In this document: one piece after another, positions 1-13,600 of the stretch
Position numbering within the stretch: position 1 is the stretch's first letter
Layout: every line of letters starts with the position of its first letter
NCBI RefSeq assembly: GCF_905163445.1
Contig: NC_053185.1
Coordinates: 11,488,001-11,552,000 of the forward strand
Direction of reading: 5' to 3'
From: Pararge aegeria
Taxonomy: Eukaryota > Arthropoda > Insecta > Lepidoptera > Nymphalidae
DNA: 64,000 nucleotides
Translations under genes and position numbers: made by a program
The notes under the pieces: model-generated
The model's database searches: none
What the model was told of the DNA's origin: nothing
The model's input: the letters and a program-made list of their open reading frames with translations, nothing else

Positions 1-1534
1 TTATGAATCTTTTTCTTATTTATGCTTTGTCTTATTTAGGATTATAATTTTGACAGCTCACAGTAATTATAAGACCATGTATAAACGATAATGAATCTAT
101 TCGGTTATCGATTACTCTTTTCATATAACTAGGAATCGGTCGTATCATGGCAATGATGTTTGGTCAGACCATAATTTATACTTAAACCAAAACAAAATAA
201 ATTTCTTTGTTCATAAGATCAGTGCCATCTATAAGTTTTACATGCTACCCAACTGGCAGTAATAGTTAAATAATAGACAATAAGACATTATCTGTATTAT
301 AATTTCACCTGAAATAAAACACGAATTTTTGGGGACGAGAGCTGTTAAAATCATTATCCTAAATTAGACAAAGCTTTACTCAGTTAAATTTTACATAGCT
401 ACGCTATATTACTGGTAACTTTAACGTTTTTTATAAACAAGTGAAGACTCCACGAGAAAAATAATGTCACTTTTCTGTCATTTTAAACTGACTTTATTGC
501 TATCTTTTCGGATTATTCATTCATAGAAAATAGAACGACATTATAACTGGACAAAGAATAGGTAATTAGTTGATTAAAAAAATATTAATATTTAAAAAAA
601 TATATGTTCATTTATCAGTAATTAAACATTTCTTGACATTCCTTCTTTTTCCTGCGAAGTCTTCTAGTATAATAGTACCCCTATTATACTATATATATTG
701 CGCATACTGCAACGATATTTTAATGGTTATTTTGTTATTATAATATTATCATAAATAGACACATAAATTATATTCACATTCGTAATCCGGACGGGTATTG
801 ACTAGTGGATGTGGATGTAAATCATTTTGAGCCGGCCTCAAGTTTGAGAACTTATTTATTTCATCTGCTAAGAAAACTATTGCATTTTTCGTTTCGAACT
901 CATCCGTATTATTTGACAAAAAAGCTTGTCTTTCACATCGGTGACTTGATTCGAAAATACAAATTGAGTAACGATTGGACGTTTGGATCCAAACCACGTT
1001 GAGCTAGGTTTGAGACATTCAGTGCCTTAAAAGAAATACTTTTCTTTATGGCTCTTTGTTTTGCAATAATTTTGCCAAACCTGAATACACGCTTCCACGC
1101 TCTGTCATTTCTAAGGTCTGATAAAGGTGCTGTCTGATAAAGTTTAAGACAACACAGCGACGTTATGCCACGTTTATTTGTAAGCCCATAAATGACTCAA
1201 AATACTTCAATGTTGGTCGGATACTTTTTGTTCAACTACGTCCGATTATTTATTATTGGTGCCACTTAGGTTTTACATAAATATCTTAACTAAACCACAT
1301 TGAAACTAGAAACTTGACTTCTAGAAACAGTGTTATTCATTTCCATGTATGGAGCGTTGTGATAAGAACAGCACTACTATTGAATCTGTTAATTTAGTTT
1401 AAATTAAGAGATTCATCTAAAACATAATTGACACCATTACCTCTACTTTTTTAATTAACAGTATGTCAAAAGTTCGATAACTCGATAATGATTAAACCGC
1501 TCGTTTCGGTACATCCGCGGTGTAGTAAAATAAA
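1..1534. other. 3-prime flank of the minus GC gene
   Basis: AT-rich DNA that should include the 3-prime untranslated region of the minus gene. It also contains an unassigned 82-codon minus-strand frame at 749-997 that matches nothing I recognise. No other gene is visible. Confidence 0.5.
1249..1254 (-). terminator. Candidate poly(A) signal of the minus GC gene
   Basis: AATAAA on the minus strand about 280 nt after the stop codon. The area is AT-rich, so chance hexamers are expected; another candidate lies near 1168. Only a cDNA end would settle it. Confidence 0.3.
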
Positions 1535-1690
1535 CTATGCATCGGCTAACAGCGGTATGCCGGCGGGATCATCGCAGTTAACTACAAGGCGGATGTCGCA
1601 ACGCTGCTCGATTATAGGGCACGACACGCTGGCGTGATCCCTCAGCGTCGGCGCTTCCAACAACTCGGGCCTCTGAGCTTCACCGACTAC
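1535..1690 (-). CDS. Minus GC exon 22: C-terminus and stop
   Basis: Fifty-one codons and TAG at 1535-1537, acceptor TTTGCAG. The other two frames stop within a few codons, so phase 0 from exon 21 is required and supplied. The peptide starts VVGEAQRPELLEAP and ends IPLLADA. Confidence 0.75.
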   Translation of the reverse strand, partial: VVGEAQRPELLEAPTLRDHASVSCPIIEQRCDIRLVVNCDDPAGIPLLADA

Positions 1691-4600
1691 CTGCAAACGA
1701 ATCAATTGTTAAAACGTTTTGATTGATTAGAATCACTGACCTCTGTTTTTACCACTGACTTCTATTATTACCACTGATCTCATTTATTACCACTGGCATT
1801 ATTATTACCACTGGCCTCTACCAATGATATCTATAATTATGACTAACCTCTATTATTACTACTGACCTCTATTTTTTGACCTCTGTTATAACTACTGCTC
1901 TCTATTAGTACCAGTGACCTCTTAATGTTATCATTGGCCTCTATTATTACCACTGCCCTGGGTTATTACCATTCACCTTTATTATTACCACCGATCTCTA
2001 TTATTGTCACTCTACAGGTGGTTTTCACTTTGTTTTTGTTTCCATTCGATTGACGCCATAATGTAAGTTGTGAAGCTGTAATAAGAGTGTCCAAGAAACT
2101 AAAATTTTAATTACTAAAATCAATATTTTGCTGGTTCCAGAGACACTAATCGTGTTAATAAACATTAAGCGCTGCAGCCTCGTTGGACTAGTCTAACTAG
2201 GTCTAGGTTTAGACTAGTTAAGCAGATATAGGTTCATGGACAGCGGCCTTTTTATAGCATCGGTATCAGTACGTACCTAAGTATGAGTTTAAATTCTCGT
2301 AGGGCATTAAACGTCAGAGTAAAATGTACCTCATCTATCTGGTGTCTAAGACTAAGTTATCCAAAACACATCTTCATTTTGCGAGGACAGTTTGTAATAA
2401 AATAAAAGCAGGTAAAATACACGACTTTAAGATCTTTCTATAGAAAATAAGGTTCTCAATTTAATCTCTTAAGTCCTTGGTCTTTACCGTATACTCTATT
2501 TGTATAAATTATAAAAATAAACAATAATAACTTATTAAGCCTAATTTAGAAATACTGGTCCACAGAACTGCTCTACTTGTAAAAAATAAAAATTCTGGAT
2601 TAACTTACTTCCATTAAGTATTCGTCGCTACGATGGTGTAAAACGCTATCTGTAAAAGATTCTAAATGATTGCCTGAGGCAAATCTAAGTTTCTTTGGAG
2701 ATTCTAAACTGCAACATCTGTAACAGAAGTAAGAAAGCAATTGATGATTAAGAAGTACTGAAATTATTTCTTAAAGCAGTATTATTTTAATATTATTGAT
2801 TTGTGTGTTTGAGAATTATTTCTTCATATGTAGGCATTGATAGTAACAATTGACGGGTCAAGCAGATGTCCCACCACATGGTAAGTGGAAAACCATTGCC
2901 TGCTGCTTAGCGGCAGAAATAAGCTTGGCGGTGGTAGACTTTGCTGGACAAGCATAATTTTAACATAATGCTGTTTTTAAGACACAAGAAAGAAAAAGCT
3001 GTAGTCTGCAAGAGTAATCTCGAACACGCTTTTGCGGTAAAGTAAGATTTTTGAAAGAAAATAGTAAACTCAATATTTTAATCACCCTGTGAAGCTCTGC
3101 GGGATATTGATTTTGTTTACAATTCATTTATTTTGATTCAATGTTGTCCGGCGACCATAATTTCTGTGAAAGAGAGTCGCAGGGATTCTATGAAGTGTGC
3201 TATTCATGTTTTGTATAGCACGTGTGCGAGTTGAAAGTGTCATTAATTCAAGTTTTTCATGCCTCGTCAGTTGCAAGTGTCTTTGAAATTTTATGACGGC
3301 CGTTTGGAACAGTGGGCAGCGACCCTGCTTTAGAATACCACATCTGGAAAATGCTTGTGTGATGAACATGTATGTTTTTTAGTGTCTGCCTGTATCTTAT
3401 TTATGTATATAGCTACGCTTACTATAGAGCTATTGTCAGTATTGTCGTAAAGTGTGCATTGTGCGTGTTTCGCATATGAGATACAGGCGCCTTGCCAGTT
3501 TTGTTTTGTGTCCTATTTGCAAGTGTTCAGAAAGTTACTATGGTTTTAAGTCGTACCTGTGCAATCCTCCCATTTGGTTCTTCCAACTCCTGGTCTTCAG
3601 CGAGCTGCGTTGACCGCGGCGGTCCTGCTGCCGCTGGTCTGAATCAGCGGGCGGCAGGCCTTTGGCGTGAGCTCGTCTACGCGCCCGCGCCGCTGCCGCA
3701 CTAGGTTCTTCCCCGCGTAACCACCACGTGACCTGGTCTCGTTTGCCTTTCATGGATACAATACCGCGCTCTTCTAATATATACCCGCCCAGTTGGTCGA
3801 GGAATGCCTTGCACGTACCACTACAGTGGATTTTTAATGCTGGAATTATAACCAAATGTTTTAACACGTTGGCTGCTTAAAACACAACGTTTGTGTTTTA
3901 AAACTACGTAACGCGTGTGCGGCTCGAACACGCTAGGCGTGTTAAAATAAATGTACCTACAAGGATGCGGCCGAACACGCTGGGCGTGTTTTTCCGGCGT
4001 TCTGCGAGTGCGGCAAACACAAACGCTGTGTTGTTTAAATATACTGTTAGAGCGGCCTTTACGCAACAAGTGTGTTATACGTTACCGCAAGTACCTGCGT
4101 TTTATTAAATACTAGTTAAACGTCAACGCAATCACGTTTTATTATATATTAGACAATATACCTACTTAAAATTCGTTGTTTTGTGAGTTATCTAATCATT
4201 ATACATGAGTGTTTTTCTTAATAAGTCCCATGCCATCGAGAGAATCGACCATCACACGTATAACTAACAAGTTCATATAAAAAACATGTTTTCGACCAAA
4301 TATTTGCAACAATAGTACCATATACCATCGATCACTAAATAATACCCACCTAGATAATTGCATTGTTTTAAAATATTTTGTAGTATATTTTTTAATATTT
4401 GTTCACCTGCACTATTTTCACTGGTATCGGTATCGTCGATAATTTATTTTATAAATATCGGTTTGCATTCCATTATACCGACAGAATTACAAAACGATGC
4501 ATCCGCATCCTTATTTTTTCTTATCGTCTTGAATAAACCTTATCGGTGCGGCCAGCGGTACCAATAAACTACTCGGTAATGAGTTACTATTGTTTCGAAT

Positions 4601-7600
4601 TTAAAAGTAAATTTAACAATGGTTCTGTATATTTACTGGAAGGATTATTATATTTAAAATGCATATTATTTTACAATTTGCTTCTTTGTCGGCAATCCGC
4701 ATTCGTATGTAAGTAGGTATTTAATACTGTTTTTTTACTTATTTATTTATCATGATTCGTCAATGACATTCACAAGTTACACACAGGTTAACGTTGCCGC
4801 GATTTTGAATATAGTAAAATAGTGTACCTACCAGATGTAATATTTAAAGCTCTTTACAAAATAATTATTTATGAAAAAAAGAAAATCTGTGTTGACTACA
4901 TTTAAGTTTTATTCTATTTTATCCAACAAAAAAAAAGAAATTGCTATTCAAATGCAACAAGTGTTGGGTTTTCATGTTATTCAATAAATAAATGAGAAAA
5001 AACGAGTGATGTAATAACACACCTGTTGCGTAAAGGCCGCATAGCTTTCGCGATAAGTTTACACACGCCAGGCGTGTGGGGCCGCATGCTCGTAGCGCCT
5101 GTTTCGAATACGCTTCACCAGTGCTGAAAACACGCCTAGCGTGTAATCCTGCCGCACTCGTGTACTGTATTTGTTAATGTTAGGCAGCAGTCAACGCGGG
5201 ACGTAGATATAAGTAATTATTATACATTCTATTTGACAAGATGGCTCGTAATTCGGGTACTTAGTACCGATTTTGATCGTATAAATTAAACCAATTTTAT
5301 ATGACTTAAGGGTCTGATTGCGTTGCTCCCATGCTCATCCTAATATTACAAATGGAAAGTGTGTTGTGTGTGTGAAAGTGTGCTTGTTTGGTCGTTACCT
5401 ATGTTCGGCTTAACCGCTGCACAAATCTCGATAAAATTTGGCACACAGATAGCTGATATTTTGGGGAGTGAATAAGCTACTAGCAAATTATTAGTTCCCG
5501 TGGTATTAAAGAAATATCAACATTTTTTTAAATTTTTTTTTAGAGACGAACGTTAACCATCGGGATTTAAAAAAAACCCCAATAGTTTGTTATAATATTA
5601 TTAAAGTCTAATGATTGGTTATGGGTAACTTAGATTTCTATTTATTTTCTTTAATTATAAAATTGTTACAAAAGCCTGCGGCACCATGATATATTGCAGC
5701 GGTAACAAATACTCACGCACTCCTGTAGATTCGAAACGACTGGCAGTGTTGACGGTGTCGCCGAACAAGCAATACCTAGGCATTTTCAATCCCACGACAC
5801 CAGCACAGACTGGACCTATTAAAATGAATTTTATTTGAAAATAAAAAAAAGCGTTTGTTACGTACGTTACATCTTCTCTTAAAACGTGTACGACGTACAT
5901 GTTTTAGATAAGATCAGCTTATAATGTCCTGATCTGCAATTTGATCTTACGCCTGATGGAAAAGGCTTATGTCATGATGAGCTTAAGAGCGTGGCGGGCA
6001 ACATTGAGTCTGCAAACTGAATATTGCATCGTCGCCTATGAGTTTTCTAGTACGACTGAACGAGTGTATTCAGCATCCATAAGCATCAAACTAGGTAGGT
6101 ATTCAATGCCTGCAGTCTGTACGATGCACGATTCATGAAATAAATCATAAATTTTTGGACTTTTTCACACTTATCTAAGAAGACAATTATCTAAGAAGAT
6201 GCTTATTGCGTTTCCATATTAATGCACCTTATCATTCATATCATCTATCCTACCTAAGGGATACCTAAAGGCCAGCGCAAAACAGAAATGATAGACCAGA
6301 TTTTTCCACAGCTGGCATGCCGAGGGCCAGAGCACACCGGAGACGGCCCGGCAAGGGATTTGGCCGCAATGTCAGCTAATTACGCGTACCTACATCCTTG
6401 AACGCACTGCCTCGCCCTGCAATTGCCTGTGAGCGAACACTGCACCGTTGCGTCCCTCAGCATGCTTACGTATGCCTTCACGTTCCCTCGCTTGCGATCG
6501 CACGCTGCGGAGGGAAATCCCTATTGAAGCCTTGAGCTCGATCTCTATACATTAGAATCTGTATCTTGTCACAACGAGTTAGGTATACATTGACATTGAG
6601 TCTGGTAAAGTTAAAAAAAAAATCTGAGCTGCCGTCCCCTTTGTATTTTGGCCTTCAGTTGTAGTTTCGATTATCATGAAGTAAGAAGTTAAGTTTAAGT
6701 TGGTTTACCGGAGTGTATCCCGACACGTAGCAGCATACGATGTTCGGGCCGGTGTCTAACGCGGAAAGCCCGTGTTGCGGACAGCAATGCGAGCGCCATC
6801 GACGCCACTTCGCCCGCGTGAAGGATTCCATTGCGGATGGGCAGACCAGAAACCTGCAAGACAAAGGACGCCATTATGAATGATTTCGCACAGGTCATAT
6901 GATTTTAATATTGGAAAGAATAACAAAGAACAAGAAAAGAACCTTATCGAATTTCCGACCCCAGAGTAACAGAATAAGTACAAGGAGGAAAGTCCTAGAG
7001 GAAGCTTCTAAACATGTTCAGTCACATAAAACTCCCAATAAAAAATAGCTACTAGCTATAGGTAGTGGTTAAGATATTACGATGTAAAAGTACTGCATAT
7101 ACCTACAGTCTACAGAATTACCCAACAACATTTATATGGTCATCAATCATGTTCACACATTTTTGAAAATAAAAGCGTCGTGTCATCTACATATTAGGGA
7201 AGAAGCCTTTTATGTAGCTGACTTGTATTTTTCTGAGAAAGGGGTCGTACATTGAATACTTACCACCATATAAGCGTCGCCTATCGTTTCTACCTTGTAG
7301 ACATCAAAACTTTCTAATATCGAATCGAAGCACGTGTAGAGATCATTGAGAAAATCCACCACCTGCAATTTGTATTACTGATATAAAAACGCAGGCAAAA
7401 AAAAAAATGTCTACTTACCTATTTGGAAGAAAAACTTGTAGGTAGGCTTCTTCCAAATAAACAATAAAGTAGGTACCTACATAATTAATTCTTTATACGT
7501 ATATTGGTTTGACGTGGCTAGTGAGTCTGCTATATAAGTTGTTTCAATGTAATTTTTTTTGGTACGTAGCCGGCGTCAATACCACGTTCCGTCGGTATGA

Positions 7601-10600
7601 TAGATGTGGCTCGAAATCAGTTGAAGAACCTTGCCCATCGTCATCCCATTACCGACATACTACAGGGCACGGGTCTCCTCTCAGAATCAGCAGGGTTCAG
7701 GCCGTAGTCGCGGCCAAGTACAAATTGGAGACTTCGTACACCGCGTTGAGGACTTTATGAAGAATCTCAGGCATGCAGGTTTCCTCGCGATGTTTTCCCT
7801 CACCGTTAAAGCAAGTGACATTTAAATTACATAAATAAGAAACGCACATTACTACGAAAAGTCAGTGGTGCGTGCTAATCGAACTCTGTCTCCACGAAAG
7901 GAAAGCTGAAGCCTTACTTACTTGGCTAACCTTGCCCATACCTCATAATATCAACCATTACTGGCCCAATACATGGCACGGTTCTCCACCCACAAAGAGA
8001 AGGGTTCTTAGTCCACCACGCTGGGCCAGTGCGCTTCGGAGCACTCCACAACCCTTTAAAAAAATTATGGAGAATTCTCAGGCATGCAGGTTTCCTCGCG
8101 ATGTTTCCCTTTGCCGTTGAAGCAAGTGATATTTTTTATGCTTAAAACGCACATAACTAGAGATACATAAGTTAGAGGTGCGTGCTGTGATTCGAACCCG
8201 GCTCCCGAAAATAAAGCCGAAGTCAATAAGCAATCACCGCTTCATTGGCATCTGCCCAAACCTACCTACTATTAATCTACATTATTGTAAGTATTTATGA
8301 GAATTGACCTGCAGAGGTGTGCTCTCCGCAGACATGGCGGTAAAGCCGACGATATCGCTGAAGTATATCGTGACAGAGTCGTAACTTTCGGGCAGCACGC
8401 GTCGCCCACGCTTCAATTGTTCAGCCACGGGTGCCGGCAGCATTTCTTCCAATAATGCCTCTAAAAATATTCACAATTTAAAATTTTGAAAAAAAGGGCT
8501 TTTTTTTACCTGTAAAAGTTACAGTCTAGCCATATTTTGTTATTAAGATTCGAGTAGTATTTCAAAAATTCTGCAAAATCAATAAATAGGTAAATCTATA
8601 CAAATAAGACTGGTTCGACAGTCGTGACATTCACAAAATATTGAGTACCTAACAGTTATCTATCATTATTAACCGTTGGTCAGTAGACCAGACAAATATT
8701 CAAATCTAGTGTTCGGATCGTGACCGAAAGTTTAAGTTAGGCCAGTCCGGAATGAAACGAGGAAGTGTGACATGGTTTTGCATTTGAATAATGCCATAAA
8801 TATGCTAATATTTATCGCGAGCTTTCGGTTATAACTTTTTATTACGAAGGAAACCTACCTAACGAATAGCGAGAATTTTGCGTGCTTGACAGAAAATATA
8901 GTAGGTACCTAATGTAATCTAAAAGATTTAAATTACGATGACAGTGGACCAAAAATAAAGTATTAGTTATTTTTTTCTTGGTTAAGCTTCCGTATTAAGA
9001 AACTTGTCTCCATCTCCATGCAGAACTTGTGTAGGTACAGTCGGCAACATTAAATTATCCAATTATTTGTATTAGAATGTACCTATTCGTTCAAAATATA
9101 CCTACGTATTTAGGGTCAACTTTCTGGAATAAAGCTTCGATTAGATTAATACCGAAATAACTAACCGAATTTACTAGCAACTACTATTTTGAACAGTAGA
9201 TATGTAGCGATCTAAACAGATGGACCTTTAAGATTATTAAATCTTACATTGCATATAAGTACCCACCTACTAATATAAAATGTTGATTGAATCCCTACTG
9301 TAATCCTTTTCCTATGATCTAGATATATTATACTAAATGTACTCACCTGTTTTTTTCTTTTCTTCTTGTAACTGATCAGTCCGCTCATCTACTAAAGCTT
9401 CCAAATTGTTTGCATATTTTTCCATCATCGCTATCATATTATCAAAAATATTTGGTTTCCTGAAATTATAAGAACTTATAAAATATCAGGTTGAATTCGT
9501 AAGTAGTTGCCACCTTGCCGATAAATATCATCATAAATACGTATCCAATGCTTTAAGTATTTTGCATAGGTACCTATGCCTTTTATTTAGAAGCAAACTC
9601 TCACAGTTTGTCGTCGGTCTGCGATGACCTTAGGGTCGAAGGTTAGTTGTCAATTGATATATTTCAGTTCAACGAAAAATAGTTACAAGGTTTCTCAAAC
9701 TACTCCAGCAAACAAAAGGTTGGTTTAAGTCGTTATCACATTAATATCTATGTTAGTGGAATTTATAAGTAGGATAACTACTATTGTATTGTCTCTACTA
9801 TCTGTAGGTGTATTTCGAACTAAATTTTAATCCATACATACAACAGGTATTATAAATTAGAAGGCTGTTTTTTACCTAAGTTCGGCTACTGCACCGATTT
9901 TAACGAAACATCACGTTCATCAGGACATCTGATACTCTTGATCCATTAAAAGTGATACAAAACCTTAGGCATAAATCTATAATAGTTTTATATGACAATG
10001 TGAAACGGTGATAACAAAATGAACAAACACCCGGCTAAGTTTTCTGTGGGTTTCTTAGATCAGAGTCATTAGAACCCTTCGTACTTAGTCTAAGTTTTAA
10101 GATAATGAATGTAGTTATCATCATCAGTTCAGTATAAAATTTCTTTGGATGCATCCATAGACTTTAGAATTCCTATTTGAATAAAGAAATATTGGACTTT
10201 GACATTCTTTGGTATTGGTTCAGCAGAGGTTGACGAACTATTGGCACGCTAATGTGGCTTGAGTAAATATTGGGCATATATTATTACGATTACGGTACCT
10301 TATTACCTAGTAGCTACTAACAAAATATCTTATTTTTATACTATTCAAAAATATATAATATATAAAATATTGTACTATCCCGGACAGTCTAAATCGAGAG
10401 AGTCACTTGACAAATCATGTCCAGAACTGGAAATAAATTGGTTCACAAAATGTTGATGAGATAATAATACAATAAACATCATACATGCCCTTCCGTAGCG
10501 GTCGGAGGCGTGTGCGTATGGCTTTGAAGTCTGGTCGTTGAGCTGGTTCCTCAGTCCAACACTCAGCACAGCATTCTCGCACGCAGTCAAATCGTCCCAC

Positions 10601-13600
10601 CAGGTCCTCCAGCGGTGGCCTAACAGAATAAATTATGAATTGATAACCGTCATGGTTCGTTTTAAGAATTAAATATCACTTGCTTCATGCTTGAACGGTG
10701 AAGGAAAACATCGTGAGGAAACCTGCATGCCTGAGAGTTCTCGATAGTGTTCTCAAAAACGTGTGGAGTCTACCAATCTGCAACTGTGGACCACGTCTTA
10801 AACCCTTTACACTTATTTCCGTGTTACGTATGGTGCCTGCGTCGCAGACCACAAGGTACTTGGCCTGAAGTTGGCTCTCGTAGATTGCCTCTCATGTACC
10901 TTTAAGGTAGGTACAATTGCAATATGACCATTGTATTCCTAAATATTTATCTATGCAGCAATTCGTGATTTACCTCTTTCAGGCCTGCAACTTAGATTGC
11001 ATGTACTGTGGGTAGATACATAAAACACTAAAAAACTGCCGCGGTTCGTGAAACTTCGCCATTTTAGTCGTTTAGGAACCCATAGTTTGAACACAAAGCG
11101 AGACACATACCTACCTGTAAGGCGCAGGGTGAGGGTGCGCGAGGCGTCGCATGAGAGCTGGTGGAGGCAGTGCTTCGGCTCCGAATGGACCTCGTCGTGT
11201 GTGCAACTCATACAAAAGCAGTGCAAATGCGTACACGTCCGCCGCTGCAGACCCGCTGCGTACATCCAGAGATGTAGGGAAGCAGTCCTTGCCCCACCCC
11301 GCTGAGCGGAGCAATTCCGGCGCTAGATAGGCTAGACCTGGAGAACAAGGTATGGATCATATCGTTTCAGAGTTGTTTTGTACAAAGGTATATGTACAAA
11401 AACACTCAAGTCAAGTCAAATCAATGTATGATATAACTACGCTATAAAGAAAGCAATTATGAGGTCGGGGCATTTTTGCATATAAAACGTCTATTTATTT
11501 CTCAAGTTATAAAAGACACGAATCAGAGTTGTCAAGAATGCTTTACCTAGAAATATTTTATGGTATAGTAGAATTTTCCGCAGAGCTTTTTTTTTCTGTT
11601 TCCTGCCATAACAGTAAAGAGAAAAACACTCCTTAACAAGTTTAGGTTTCTTTAAAAAGTTCCGTTTATAATCTGCAATAATTTTTAACTTTTTTGCCTT
11701 GTGGACTATGTTTAACATATACTTATCTATACATACACAAAAACAGACTCAAATTAAAACCGACCCACAACACGTATTTTCAGATTATGCTGTCGCTTAA
11801 AAATCTTATAGATATATCAGACAGTAATTCCGAAATTACAGACAGACCTTTCAATTTTCATTTAATTGTATGTATTGTACATACAATTATAACTTTAATA
11901 CTATAAGATATTTTTGTTTCGCTGGAATTTATTCTCCATTCAAATATAATTTGTTTCGGAGCCCATCGAAACCGAAAACATTCAAATCGACCTCCATTAG
12001 TGAACGCGGTTCGCAATTCCATTGTGGTTTCGTAAATTATATATGGTTTCCCTGTAGTTTAAAAATAATGGCTAATTTAATTTCTTATACGACTAGGTAT
12101 AGGCATCTCTTAAATCCATAATAATTATAACTAAATATAAAGGTAAGTATGTAGACCTAGATATACTTACTATCAAATTGAGGGCAAAGTGCGTGTAATC
12201 GCAAAAATTGTGGTATAACGGGCTTCATTTTATAGCAGTGGGAAATGGAATCTTTTTAAAATTAATCATAACTGCAAAACCGATGCATAAAACATTTCCT
12301 GTTAACGATAGATAACACTGTTTACTGCCAAGCTTTTAGGTGAAGGCTTTTTCAGATATTCTATCATACTTATATACAGTATTGACGACCTTCTTGCCGC
12401 AACGGTGAGCGCTGTGAATTGTGTTAAGTCCCGGGTTTGATTCCCGGCAGGGGCGGTTTGGGCATTTATAACTTCTGAATTTTCTCTGGTCTGGTCAGGC
12501 GGGAGGCTTTGGCCGTGGCTAGTTACCACCCTACCTAGTGTTCCGGTGCGACGACGCGTAGAAACCGATTAGGGGTATGACTACCATATACTCCCTAACA
12601 AGTTAGCCCGCTACCATCTTAGACATCTTCACTTACCACCAGGTTCGACTGCTGTCAGGAGCTAACATGTATTGGAATTAAAAAAAAAAAGTATACACAC
12701 ACACACTTATTTGCATTTGTCGTGATTTTTCTTTGTAAGTAGATTTTAATATGTCAAAAATTGAGTATTGATCCATTCTTTCTGATTAACAGTCTGTTTA
12801 TATTCACAAAATAAAATATCAGATTTACCTGTTAATGCAACCATAATACAAAATGCTCCTGTACCTATTAACGTTTGCTTGTCCAATACAAGTATAATAT
12901 GAAGGGACTGAACGATTATATTGCTGAACAGGTATCTAATAAAAATCTTTTTTATAATAAAGTAGGCACATAGCTCGGAGAACCGATGGACGTTGGGGTC
13001 ATAAGGTGCTGGAATGGCGACCCCGCACCGGTAAACGCAGCGTAGGTCGGCCCCCAACGAGGAGGAAAGATGACATCAGGCGAGTCGCTGGGAGCCGCTG
13101 GAGGCAAGCGGCCCAGGACCGTGGATTGTGGAACTCCCTTCAGAAGACCTATGCCTAGCAGTGGAACCCCATTGGTTAAAATGATGATGATGATGAATAA
13201 AGTAGAACCTACCCACTATAAACATTAATAGAGATCGCCCAGACAGAGTTTAAATGGCTAAAGACTATTCGAAGACACTTTTTAGTAATACTCACTATCT
13301 ATATGAGATCGCAGAGCATTAGGATCTGATGGAGGTATCTCTCCTCTTCGGAATTCCCTCAGTCCAAAGTCTGCAAGTTTCACCACCCACCGCGCGTCAA
13401 CCAGACAGTTAGATGGACGAAGCGATCCGTGAAACTGGAGTGGTGACTCGTGGATGAAAATCATCCCCTATTTAATTATTGGTAGTTAGAAACTTAAGTA
13501 CACTGATAAGAAAGTCATTCAGCGGGCGATGGAGAGTCACGGAGTAACTTTACTTTATCAATCAGAAACATATACATACATAATACACTCATCGCCATCT

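Noticed and set aside
1735..2015. CRISPR-like array
   Set aside because: Units are degenerate and contiguous without unique spacers, and the host is a eukaryote.
3124..3369. 81-codon minus-strand frame between tail exons
   Set aside because: The 2609-2717 exon already satisfies the phase; this frame has no good splice borders that fit.
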